From Labilithrix luteola (GTDB lineage Bacteria; Myxococcota_A; Polyangia; Polyangiales; Polyangiaceae), in assembly GCA_026225435.1 (NCBI GenBank), contig JAMFST010000420.1, forward strand, positions 1 through 7,569: DNA of 7,569 bases. The letters run 5' to 3'. Below are positions 1-6,060 of this stretch, one piece after another; within the stretch, counting starts at the first letter, position 1; each line of letters begins with the position of its first letter. The notes beneath the pieces are model-generated. The model was not told where the DNA came from. It saw nothing but the letters and a program-made list of their open reading frames with translations, and did no database searches. The translations under genes were made by a program, and so were the position numbers.

Positions 1-1087
1 CGCCGGCGTGCAGCGCCAGACGCAGCGGGCTCTTTCCGGCGTACACGCCGTTCAGGTACTGCAGCATGGACATCTGCAGGTCGTAGTTCTCTAGCGCGGT
101 CGTCCCGTCCTCCGGTCCGACCAGGTTGAGCGCCTTGAGCTTCGGCTCCGTCACTGCCGCCTCGTAGGCCGCGACCATCTGGGCGAAGACCGCCGGAGCG
201 GCGCCGCTGCGCGAGATGTACTCCTGGTAGCGGGTGGTGACCGCGCAGGCCGCCGGCGGCGTCGTCCCGGAGCAACCGAGGGTCGCCTCGGAGCTCGACT
301 CGGTGGTGGTGATGTCGCTGGTGATGGCGCTCACGGCCGTCGACCAGGTGGAGGCGGCGAGGAGCTGCGTGCGGAAGGTGGCGAAGTCCGCCGCCGTCAT
401 CGTCGCCGTGCCGTGATCGGCCGTCCACGTGCTCGTCCCCAGGTCCTCCGCCGTGGAGTTCGAGGTGAGCATCGGCTCGATGTACAGCTCGTTCTCGCTC
501 GCCGCGCGGGTGGTGACGTCGGCCAGCGACACGCCGTGGTGCGCCGTGCCGCTCATCTCGCCGTACTTGTCGAAGGTGGCGAAGAAGTGGTCGTGCCCCG
601 TCTCCGTCGACGAAGCGACGAAGTTCAGCATGCTCATCGCCTCGACCGCCTGGGTGTACAGGGCCGCCGTGGAAGCGGGGATGGCGACGTCGCCGGTGTA
701 CGTGCAGCCGTCGTCGATCGAGAGGTAGTAATCGCCCGTCGCCGTCTCCAGGCAGTCCTTCGCCGTGGCTGCCCAGCCGAGATACGTCTCCGCGTAGACC
801 GCGCCGGACAGGTGATGGTGCAGGTCGCCCCCCTTGGGCACGCCGGCGAGGAAGCTGACCAGCTCGGTGGCGTCGCTCTCGATGGCCGTCAGGTGCGCTG
901 CCGTGCGCGCCTCGGCGGTACCGGAGCCGCCGTCCGCCGCGTCGGTCTTCTTCGTCGTGTCCGACAGATCCGAAGACTGCGTCGACGAGTCCGCGGCGCT
1001 CGAGCACGCGGCGAGCATGCCGAAGCCGGTGAGCGGGAAGACGAGACCGAGGCACGCGAGGCGAGACCAAGGCGACCGGAGGAGCAT
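1..1087 (-). CDS. Exported lipoprotein adenosine deaminase, ADA2/ADGF-like (C-terminus outside window)
   Basis: Predicted zinc-dependent deaminase converting adenosine (or a related nucleoside) to inosine outside the cytoplasm. I read 362 codons from ATG at 1087. Residues 1-28 form a lipoprotein signal with lipobox LAAC and lipidated Cys28, followed by a Ser/Thr/Asp-rich linker to about residue 60. The family block VPKGGDLHHHLSGAVYAE (83-100) holds the metal-binding HxH pair (H90, H92). Further family signatures are DHFFATFDKY (166-175), ELYIEP (200-205) and LNLVGPED (320-327). The last visible residues are LALHAG (357-362); the next codon starts with G, consistent with the HAGE motif carrying the third zinc ligand and the catalytic Glu. 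About 270 residues separate HxH from HAGE, longer than in cytosolic ADA1. An insert at about 105-135 carries a Cys pair (C112, C128); C272 and C281 may form another. There is no clear Shine-Dalgarno before the ATG. Family assignment is strong; substrate is inferred. The final catalytic Asp region lies outside the window. Confidence 0.88.
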   Translation of the reverse strand, partial: MLLRSPWSRLACLGLVFPLTGFGMLAACSSAADSSTQSSDLSDTTKKTDAADGGSGTAEARTAAHLTAIESDATELVSFLAGVPKGGDLHHHLSGAVYAETYLGWAATAKDCLETATGDYYLSIDDGCTYTGDVAIPASTAALYTQAVEAMSMLNFVASSTETGHDHFFATFDKYGEMSGTAHHGVSLADVTTRAASENELYIEPMLTSNSTAEDLGTSTWTADHGTATMTAADFATFRTQLLAASTWSTAVSAITSDITTTESSSEATLGCSGTTPPAACAVTTRYQEYISRSGAAPAVFAQMVAAYEAAVTEPKLKALNLVGPEDGTTALENYDLQMSMLQYLNGVYAGKSPLRLALHAG

Positions 1088-1272
1088 GGCCGGGGGTCTA
1101 GCCTTCGCTCATCGGGGTGCTTGTCTAAACAACGTGTCGGGTGTGTGTCGCGGCGACCTTTTGTGCGAGCAAATCCGTGATCTGGCGGACTTTTCCAGTG
1201 AGGCGCCGCTGCGAGTGGGAGTTGCAACGCGTCATCGGAGATTTTTGTAGTTTCGTTAACTATCCTCAGTGG
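1088..1272. promoter_or_regulatory. Divergent intergenic region with candidate promoters
   Basis: These 185 bases separate the divergent starts of the deaminase (minus) and the small membrane protein (plus), so promoters for both should lie here. Seen: an AT-rich patch at about 1241-1265, unusual for this DNA. TATCCT lies at 1261-1266, 6 nt before the ATG at 1273. On the minus strand TAGACC (1100-1095) lies 7 nt before the ATG at 1087. Neither start has a Shine-Dalgarno sequence, and neither box has a convincing -35 at 16-18 nt. An imperfect 12-bp palindrome, TTGTCTAAACAA, sits at 1121-1132 and could be an operator. The exact sites are inference. Confidence 0.45.
1261..1266 (+). promoter_or_regulatory. 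Candidate -10 box (TATCCT) for the small membrane protein
   Basis: TATCCT matches TATAAT at 4 of 6 positions and fits the TANNNT pattern of leaderless bacterial promoters. It ends 6 nt before the ATG at 1273, so transcription would start at or next to the start codon. There is no Shine-Dalgarno sequence in the gap (CAGTGG) and no good -35 element. The same hexamer recurs before the lipoprotein start at 5553. Confidence 0.3.
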
Positions 1273-1689
1273 ATGTCCGGCTTCCCCGCGCCCACGTCCC
1301 GGCACGACGATGGTGCCTACCGCGAGGCCGATCGGCCCAACCCCGCCGAGGATGCGGTGCCGCGTCCGCATGAAGTGCGGCGCGCCGAGGCGCCGGACAG
1401 CCTCGATCCGGAGGCTGCGCGGCGGAACCTGGTGCTGGAGGCGACGCTGCGTCCGGAGGAGCTCGAGGCGCTGCCTGCCGATCGGCCGGTCGATCGGCGC
1501 CTCGTCTTCGTCGTGCCGCTGGCCATCGCCGCCGTCGCCGCGCTCGCCTTCGGCATCGCCATGTTCGTCAGCACGCAGGGTGTGACGAGCACGCACGGAG
1601 GCTCGTTTCGCTGGCTCACCCAGGGGGTCGGGCTGGCCGCGATGCTCGGGTACCTGGCGTACCGGACGTACCGCAGCCCGTCGTTCTGA
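1273..1689 (+). CDS. Small two-helix membrane protein of unknown function
   Basis: 138 residues; I do not recognise the family. Residues 1-75 are hydrophilic, rich in Pro, Asp, Glu and Arg, and probably disordered or cytoplasmic. Two hydrophobic helices follow: about 77-99 (LVFVVPLAIAAVAALAFG) and about 114-131 (WLTQGVGLAAMLGYLAY), joined by a short Thr/Gly-rich turn. The protein ends in a short basic tail (RTYRSPSF). This suggests an inner-membrane hairpin with both ends in the cytoplasm. I chose the ATG at 1273 over an upstream in-frame ATG at 1141 because the extra 44 codons are Cys/Trp-rich, unlike the rest, and cover the AT-rich intergenic region. The tetrapeptide ADRP occurs twice (about 19-22 and 69-72). 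The gene converges on the deacetylase gene with 9 nt between the stops and no recognisable terminator. Coding status is supported by the strong G/C third-position bias and the membrane pattern; function is unknown. Confidence 0.65.
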   Translation: MSGFPAPTSRHDDGAYREADRPNPAEDAVPRPHEVRRAEAPDSLDPEAARRNLVLEATLRPEELEALPADRPVDRRLVFVVPLAIAAVAALAFGIAMFVSTQGVTSTHGGSFRWLTQGVGLAAMLGYLAYRTYRSPSF

Positions 1690-1698
1690 CAGCCAATC

Positions 1699-3903
1699 TC
1701 ACCGCGTCGACGCCACGAAGGACGCGCGCGTTCCCACCGGCAGCGCGCCGGTGATCACGACGCGCTTGCCGTGCACCTCGGTGGGGCCGCAGGCGGCGCA
1801 GGTGAAGCGGGTGACGACGTCGCCGAACTCCAGCGTGAGTCCGGGCGCGGTGGTCTTGCCGATGGCGAGCGTGCCGCGGTAGCCGCTGGCGTCGTCGTAG
1901 GTGGCGTCGAGGTTCGCCTCGAGGCGCGCGCGCCAGAAGTCGCCGATGTCCTCCATCCGCCGGGTCACCAGGTCGAGCGGCGCCACGCGGTCGAGCAGCT
2001 CGGAGACCGCCTGCACCTTGGTCTGCAGGTTCTCGATGGGCTGGTTCAGCCCGCGTGACGGGTGCACCAGGATGGTCGTGAAACTGCGGTTGCGCAGGTT
2101 GTTGAGCGCGATGTACTCCCATGCGTCGACGAACTCGGCGCGCGACGACGGCTGGAGCTCCTGGCGGTGGTACGGGCCGGCCGCGGAGGTGTCACTGCCG
2201 TCCTCGCCGGTGACCGGCATCTCCAGCAGCCTGGCGTGCTGGAAGCGGTCCTGGTGCAGCCCGAAGTGCTCGAGATCGAGCGGAAGGTTGTACGGAAGAT
2301 CGCCGATGCCGAAGCTGCTGTCGTAGGCGACGCCGGCTTCGGCCATGACGGAGAACTCCGCCGGGTTGATCTCGAGGTAGGGGGAGCGCCAGACGCGCGG
2401 CGAGCGGCCGGTGATGCGGCGGAGGATGTCGAGCGACACGTGGATCTCGCCGCAGAGCGACAGCGTCGATCGGGCACCGTAGGTCGCGCGTGTCTCCGCG
2501 CAGGTCCCCCGCGGCAAGTGGGTGAAGTCGCGCGAGTGCACCACGCTGTGCGCGCCGATCGGGCACATGCCGAGGTCGCAGAGCGCGGTGACCATCTCGG
2601 GCGCGAAGTAACCGGCCACGTAGTCGGTGGTGATGTTGAAGGTCGCCGGCACCCCGCGCGCCTTCTCCGCGTCGGCCATCTGCAGCGCGCCCGGCTTGCC
2701 CCACGCGCCGCTCCTGTCTGCGTCGGGCGCGTCGACGTCGTGGGTCATCAGGAGCGCCGACGACGCCGCCCCGGGGACGGTGTGCTTGACCACGACGTGA
2801 CCGCCGGCGCTCTCGCGCAAGGCGCCCTGGAGGAACAGGCGGAGCACGTCGCCGGACGGCTCGAAGCAGTTCACGTAGCAGCGCGCGTGGGCGAAGCTGG
2901 CGAGGTCGTGGCCGAAGGCGTACACCGCCCCCTTGCCGACAGCGCGCCGCGTGATGATTGCGGGCGACGCCTCGGTCCCCGGCACGTGTCCGCGCGCGAC
3001 GATCTCCGTCCCCGGCTCCGGCTCCAGCGCGTAGCTCTCGATCGCGTCGGGACCGGGCTCGCGGTTCAGCGGGAGGGTGCGCTCCTCCGGGCTGTCGAGA
3101 TCGGCGAAGGCGCCCGGCAGCGTGTCCTCGAAGCGCAGATCGAGCACGTCGTGACGTCGGGTGGAGCTGCGCAGGCCGGCGAGCTCCAGCGCCGCCTTGG
3201 CTCCTTCGTCGGCGAGCGGCTTGAAGAGGACGACGACGCCGCCGCGCTCGGCGAAGGCGCGTAGCTTGTCGCGCCGCGCCGGACCGAGCGCGGAGCTCAC
3301 CAGGTAGCCCGGGAGGATCGCCAGGGTGTACGCGTCGGGCGTCGCCAGCGCGTCCAGCGACGCGTCCCACGTCTTCGGATCGACCTGCTCGTCGAAGGGG
3401 ATGCCGCCCTGCGCGAGCAGCGTGACGATGTCGTCGATGTCCGCGCGGGCGTCGCTCCACGCGTACGTCGGTGCGAGCACGAGCGCGCGCGGGTGCACGT
3501 GCGCCGGCGCGACGTCGTCGATCTTCCCGTCGCAGTCGTTGTCGAGCCCGTCGCGCACCTCCGGTACCGGCGGCGGAGCGAGGCAGACACGCTGGGTGCC
3601 GATGCACGTCGCGAAGCCTTGCCCGCACGTCCCCGGTCGGCCCGTCTGGCAGACGTTCGGTCCCGCGGGCAGGAGCACGTCGACGAGACCGTCGCCGTCG
3701 TCGTCGACGCCGTTGCAGGCGGTCTCGATCTGCCGGGAGCCGTACGCTCCGGTGGCGGCCAGCGCCGGAGACGCGGGCGCGGCCGGTGAGCTCGTGGCGG
3801 CTGCGGGAGCCGCGGGCGCCTCGTGCGGAGCCGGTGCCGGCGCCGAGGCGCACCCCGTGAAAAGCGCAACGGTGGCGACGAGAGCGGCGAGCTGCGAGTG
3901 CAT
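1699..3903 (-). CDS. Composite lipoprotein: MopE-like metal-binding region, amidotransferase-like domain, NodB/CE4 polysaccharide deacetylase
   Basis: 734 residues from ATG at 3903. Residues 1-18 are a lipoprotein signal (lipobox FTGC, Cys18), followed by an Ala/Pro linker to about 55. Residues 60-130 hold a Cys-rich MopE-type motif: CNGVDDDGDGLVD (63-75), six further Cys, then DGLDNDCDGKIDD (118-130). The DxDxDG loops suggest Ca2+ or Cu binding. Residues about 138-365 resemble class I glutamine amidotransferase/ThuA-like folds (RALVLAPTYAW, LAILPGY, GGVVVLFKP, GKGAVYAFGHDLASF); no catalytic Cys nucleophile is evident, so it is probably a binding domain. Residues about 380-655 are a NodB domain: THDVD (387-391, motif 1), HSVVHS (452-457, metal-binding HxxxH), RSPY (506-509), AGVAYDSSF (523-531), ILVHP (611-615, catalytic His). 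A C-terminal beta-rich module (about 665-734) has CAAC at 702-705. The role is probably deacetylation of an N-acetylated surface or wall polysaccharide outside the cytoplasm; the substrate is unknown. It starts 9 nt after the upstream lipoprotein gene, so the two are probably cotranscribed. Confidence 0.88.
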   Translation of the reverse strand: MHSQLAALVATVALFTGCASAPAPAPHEAPAAPAAATSSPAAPASPALAATGAYGSRQIETACNGVDDDGDGLVDVLLPAGPNVCQTGRPGTCGQGFATCIGTQRVCLAPPPVPEVRDGLDNDCDGKIDDVAPAHVHPRALVLAPTYAWSDARADIDDIVTLLAQGGIPFDEQVDPKTWDASLDALATPDAYTLAILPGYLVSSALGPARRDKLRAFAERGGVVVLFKPLADEGAKAALELAGLRSSTRRHDVLDLRFEDTLPGAFADLDSPEERTLPLNREPGPDAIESYALEPEPGTEIVARGHVPGTEASPAIITRRAVGKGAVYAFGHDLASFAHARCYVNCFEPSGDVLRLFLQGALRESAGGHVVVKHTVPGAASSALLMTHDVDAPDADRSGAWGKPGALQMADAEKARGVPATFNITTDYVAGYFAPEMVTALCDLGMCPIGAHSVVHSRDFTHLPRGTCAETRATYGARSTLSLCGEIHVSLDILRRITGRSPRVWRSPYLEINPAEFSVMAEAGVAYDSSFGIGDLPYNLPLDLEHFGLHQDRFQHARLLEMPVTGEDGSDTSAAGPYHRQELQPSSRAEFVDAWEYIALNNLRNRSFTTILVHPSRGLNQPIENLQTKVQAVSELLDRVAPLDLVTRRMEDIGDFWRARLEANLDATYDDASGYRGTLAIGKTTAPGLTLEFGDVVTRFTCAACGPTEVHGKRVVITGALPVGTRASFVASTR

Positions 3904-3912
3904 CGCGCGAGA

Positions 3913-5553
3913 CTACAGCGAGCGCTCGACCACCGCGGGTCCACAGAGCCGCCTCGGTGCGAGAGCAGCTGCGCGCGTGGCCGCCCGGTCGATCGTCTTT
4001 CGCTCGCCGTACACCACGAGGCGCTTCTCCCCTTCGACGGTGGCCTCGCCGATCGTGGCCGCATCGCCGACAGCGGCGCGAAGCGCCTCGGCGGTGGTCG
4101 CTTCGGGAAACGAGAGGAAGCTCTTCTTGCAGGCCTTCGCCGAGGCGAGCTCGCGAGGGAGACTCTGCGCCAGCCGCGCGCGCTGCACCGGGATCGAAGG
4201 GAGCCGCGCGACCGGGGCACGCGGTGCCGTCGAGAGGACGAAGGCCTCGTGCTCCACGGTCGCCAGCACGAGGACCTCGTCGGCCGTGGCGTCGACGCTG
4301 TACGCGATCAGCTCGCCCGGGGTAGCCGCGCGGATCTCCTGGTCCTCGGGGAGCGCACTCACCATGAAGAAGTCGGGGTGGTCGAAGGTCGGGACGGCAT
4401 ACGCCTGCTCGTCCAGCTTGTCGGCAGGCGCGGCGGGCAGGGCGAACGTGCTCCACGTCGAGCCTCCGGCGCTCCGCTTCACGAGCTGCGAGCCCTTGCC
4501 GCCGGCGCCTCTGCGCACCGCCCAGAGAGCGCCGTCCGGTGCGCGCGAGAGCGACACGAGGCTCTGGCGGGGGAACGGAGCGTCATCGCTCCACTCCTTT
4601 CCGTTCCAGGTGTGCAGGTGGTCCCTCTCGGAGACGTAGATCTCGTTCGCCGTCGCCACGGACGCGGAGACGTCGTCGGGGACGCTGCCGTCGGCGTCGC
4701 GCCCGGCGAACCACTCGACCTTCGCCTGGGCGACCGACGGGGCGAAGCGCAGCACGCCGTTCCTCGCTGCCGTGACGGCGCAATCGTCGACGAGGACCAC
4801 GAGCGTGCCATCGGTCGCGGCGCTCATCTGCTTCGCGCAGGCGCCAGCGGGGATCGCCGGAGCGATCGCCTTGCCGGAGAGCACCACGATCCGCGCCGGC
4901 GTGAGGCTCCACTGGTTCTGCGCGTACTCGGAGCCCTTGGGGTAGATCGAGCTGTCGGGGATCTCGAAGGCGCGCCGCTCGAGGGCGAGCACGCTGCCGT
5001 CGCGCAGGACGGCGCTCGACAGGCCGGACGACGGCCGCGTCTGCTTGAAGCCGGTCGCGCCCAGCTGGTAGCTGGCCAGCCCCGGGCCGCTGTTTCCGTC
5101 GCTCTCGGCGACGACGACCGACAGCGAGGCGTCCGTCCACACCCAGCGCAGCCCTTCGCCCCCTTGCACGATGGCCGCGCTGTAGAGCACCTCGTTCTCC
5201 AGCCCTCGGCCGAGCAGCTCCACCGAGAGCGGGCCCGGCCCGTCGGCGTGCGCTCGCGCGAACTGGGAGGCGACCACCAGCCCGCCGCCGGCGAGCCGGC
5301 GCACCAGCGCCATCGGGACGCCGACGCTGTCGAGCGGCGTCTCGTACGGCATGGCCTGCGCCGTCGGTCCCCTCGCCACGATGACGAAGGGGCTCGGTGG
5401 GTCGAGCGCGGCGTCTGGCACGGCGGTCGACGCGGCGTCAGCGACGGGCGGAGCGGCGGTGGTCGACTGTGGAGGCTCGGTGGCTCGCGCGCATCCCGCG
5501 ACGAACGCGGCTGTCGCGGCGACGGCCACCAGGGCGACGGCTCGGAGGGGCAC
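3913..5553 (-). CDS. Beta-propeller-like lipoprotein of unknown function
   Basis: 546 residues from GTG at 5553. An ATG start upstream would extend the frame across the divergent response-regulator gene. The GTG start instead places an ideal signal directly at the N-terminus: hydrophobic residues 5-19, lipobox VAGC, Cys21. A Pro/Ala/Thr linker follows to about 55. Residues about 55-445 contain repeated short beta-strand units with Asp-Gly turns and aromatic anchors, such as RDGSVLAL (184-191), TDGTLVVLVDDC (248-259, wrong-spaced Cys pair C239/C258 possible), EIYVSERDHLHTWNG (304-318) and PDGALWAVRRG (339-349). This resembles the propeller repeats of two-component sensors and other secreted propellers, but I cannot place it in a named family. 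The C-terminal 95 residues form a separate alpha/beta region with a likely disulfide (C475, C537). The gene lies 9 nt upstream of the deacetylase gene, suggesting a shared transcript and possibly a shared surface complex. No enzyme motif is visible. The lipoprotein call is firm, the propeller call moderate. Confidence 0.75.
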   Translation of the reverse strand: MPLRAVALVAVAATAAFVAGCARATEPPQSTTAAPPVADAASTAVPDAALDPPSPFVIVARGPTAQAMPYETPLDSVGVPMALVRRLAGGGLVVASQFARAHADGPGPLSVELLGRGLENEVLYSAAIVQGGEGLRWVWTDASLSVVVAESDGNSGPGLASYQLGATGFKQTRPSSGLSSAVLRDGSVLALERRAFEIPDSSIYPKGSEYAQNQWSLTPARIVVLSGKAIAPAIPAGACAKQMSAATDGTLVVLVDDCAVTAARNGVLRFAPSVAQAKVEWFAGRDADGSVPDDVSASVATANEIYVSERDHLHTWNGKEWSDDAPFPRQSLVSLSRAPDGALWAVRRGAGGKGSQLVKRSAGGSTWSTFALPAAPADKLDEQAYAVPTFDHPDFFMVSALPEDQEIRAATPGELIAYSVDATADEVLVLATVEHEAFVLSTAPRAPVARLPSIPVQRARLAQSLPRELASAKACKKSFLSFPEATTAEALRAAVGDAATIGEATVEGEKRLVVYGERKTIDRAATRAAALAPRRLCGPAVVERSL

Positions 5554-5638
5554 GGGCGCGAGGATACGTGAATCGACGCATTTCGAGACGGGGTGGGGTT
5601 CAGTTCCTCCGCAGATGTCCGTCCTCTCCCAGGAGCAC
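5554..5638. promoter_or_regulatory. Divergent promoter region between the lipoprotein unit and the response regulator
   Basis: Eighty-five bases between the minus-strand GTG at 5553 and the plus-strand ATG at 5639. On the minus strand TATCCT (5566-5561) lies 7 nt before the GTG, with no Shine-Dalgarno sequence in the gap, matching the arrangement before the gene at 1273. On the plus strand AGGAG (5631-5635) precedes the ATG at 5639. I find no good -35 or -24/-12 pair. That promoters exist here follows from the divergent layout; the precise boxes are inferred. Confidence 0.4.
5561..5566 (-). promoter_or_regulatory. Candidate -10 box (TATCCT) for the two-gene lipoprotein unit
   Basis: TATCCT on the minus strand ends 7 nt before the GTG at 5553. 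Transcription would then begin at the start codon, giving a leaderless mRNA. No -35 element with good spacing was found. This is supported mainly by the recurrence of the hexamer at the same distance before the gene at 1273. Confidence 0.28.
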
Positions 5639-6034
5639 ATGAAAGCCATCGTCGTCGACGACTCGAGTTTGATCCGCACGCTCATCGTCCGGTTCCTGGG
5701 CACGCAGGGTTTTGCGACCCTGGTGGAAGCCAAGAACGGTGTGGAGGCGCTGCAGCAGCTGGCGAGCCCGCAGGTCCCCGATCTCGCCGTGCTCGACCTG
5801 AACATGCCGGTCATGAGCGGCGCGCAGCTGGTCGGCTTCGTCCGCGCCAACCCGCGCTTTGCGCGCATGAAGGTGGTGCTCCTGACGGCGGAGGCGGATC
5901 GCGGACGGCCCCGCGGTCTCGGTCGGATCGACGCGTGTGTCGCCAAGCCGTTCACCGTCCAGAAGATGCACGAGGTGCTCGCCCACCTCGGATTCCCGGT
6001 GTCCGACCACGAGCCCGAGGCGCTCGCCGTCTGA
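5639..6034 (+). CDS. Stand-alone CheY-like response regulator receiver
   Basis: 131 residues forming one receiver domain and no output domain. It would be phosphorylated by an unseen histidine kinase and act by protein-protein contact. Visible motifs: acidic pair D7-D8 after strand 1 (KAIVVDD), phospho-acceptor D53 in LAVLDLNMPVMSG, switch Thr83 in VVLLTAE, and Lys103 with cis-Pro104 in AKPF. I chose the ATG at 5639 because AGGAG (5631-5635) precedes it, though only 3 nt away, and because MKAIVVDDSS is a typical receiver N-terminus. An ATG at 5615 would add MSVLSQEH and remains possible. The helix-4 segment between Thr83 and Lys103 is short and rich in Gly, Pro and Arg (DRGRPRGLGRIDA) compared with CheY. 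It is divergent from the lipoprotein unit and converges on the TetR trio. No kinase or chemotaxis gene is in view, so its partner is unknown. Confidence 0.9.
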   Translation: MKAIVVDDSSLIRTLIVRFLGTQGFATLVEAKNGVEALQQLASPQVPDLAVLDLNMPVMSGAQLVGFVRANPRFARMKVVLLTAEADRGRPRGLGRIDACVAKPFTVQKMHEVLAHLGFPVSDHEPEALAV

Positions 6035-6043
6035 GGACTGCCG

Positions 6044-6060
6044 CCGCGCCGCCGCGGTTT
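6044..6060 (+). terminator. Weak candidate terminator after the response regulator
   Basis: CCGCG (6044-6048), a CCGC loop and CGCGG (6053-6057) form a 5-bp G+C stem followed by only three T residues. It lies between the converging stops at 6034 and 6060. The stem is short and such repeats are common in GC-rich DNA, so this is a weak call. Confidence 0.22.

Noticed and set aside
413..1180. Plus-strand ORF of 255 codons opposite the deaminase
   Set aside because: The opposite strand encodes conserved deaminase motifs and a lipobox. This frame is Arg/Val/Gly-rich shadow sequence and runs into the intergenic region.
1222..1250. TTGCAA with a 17-nt spacer before TTGTAG as a -35/-10 pair
   Set aside because: The -35 part is plausible, but TTGTAG matches the -10 consensus at only two of six positions.
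1326..1498. Repeated palindrome GGCCGATCGGCC (1326-1337) and TGCCGATCGGCC (1476-1487), plus GCCGATC/GATCGGC inverted arms (1477-1498)
   Set aside because: They fall in frame within the small membrane protein and encode the repeated peptide ADRP. GC-rich palindromes of this size are expected by codon use, and nothing links them to a regulatory role.
889..1596. Minus-strand ORF of 235 codons spanning the intergenic region
   Set aside because: It overlaps the deaminase start in another frame and runs antisense to the small membrane protein. Its composition is Arg-rich with no motif.
1687..1701. Possible bidirectional terminator between the converging genes
   Set aside because: Only 9 bases separate the stops. 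I see no stem-loop followed by a T run on either strand.
2062..3264. Plus-strand ORF of 400 codons opposite the deacetylase
   Set aside because: It lies antisense to well-supported NodB and amidotransferase-like coding sequence and has no recognisable domain.
2192..4456. Long minus-strand ORF of 754 codons
   Set aside because: It overlaps both lipoprotein genes in another frame on the same strand. Its translation is extremely Arg-rich and of low complexity, with no motif, while the overlapped frames carry lipoboxes and NodB motifs.
3823..5571. Plus-strand ORF of 582 codons
   Set aside because: It is antisense to the propeller-like lipoprotein gene, with a composition dominated by Arg, Gly, Asp and Glu. 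It is typical of a stop-poor shadow frame in GC-rich DNA.
5554..5955. N-terminal extension of the propeller-like lipoprotein to an upstream ATG
   Set aside because: The extension is antisense to the response regulator and would bury a textbook lipoprotein signal about 130 residues inside the protein.
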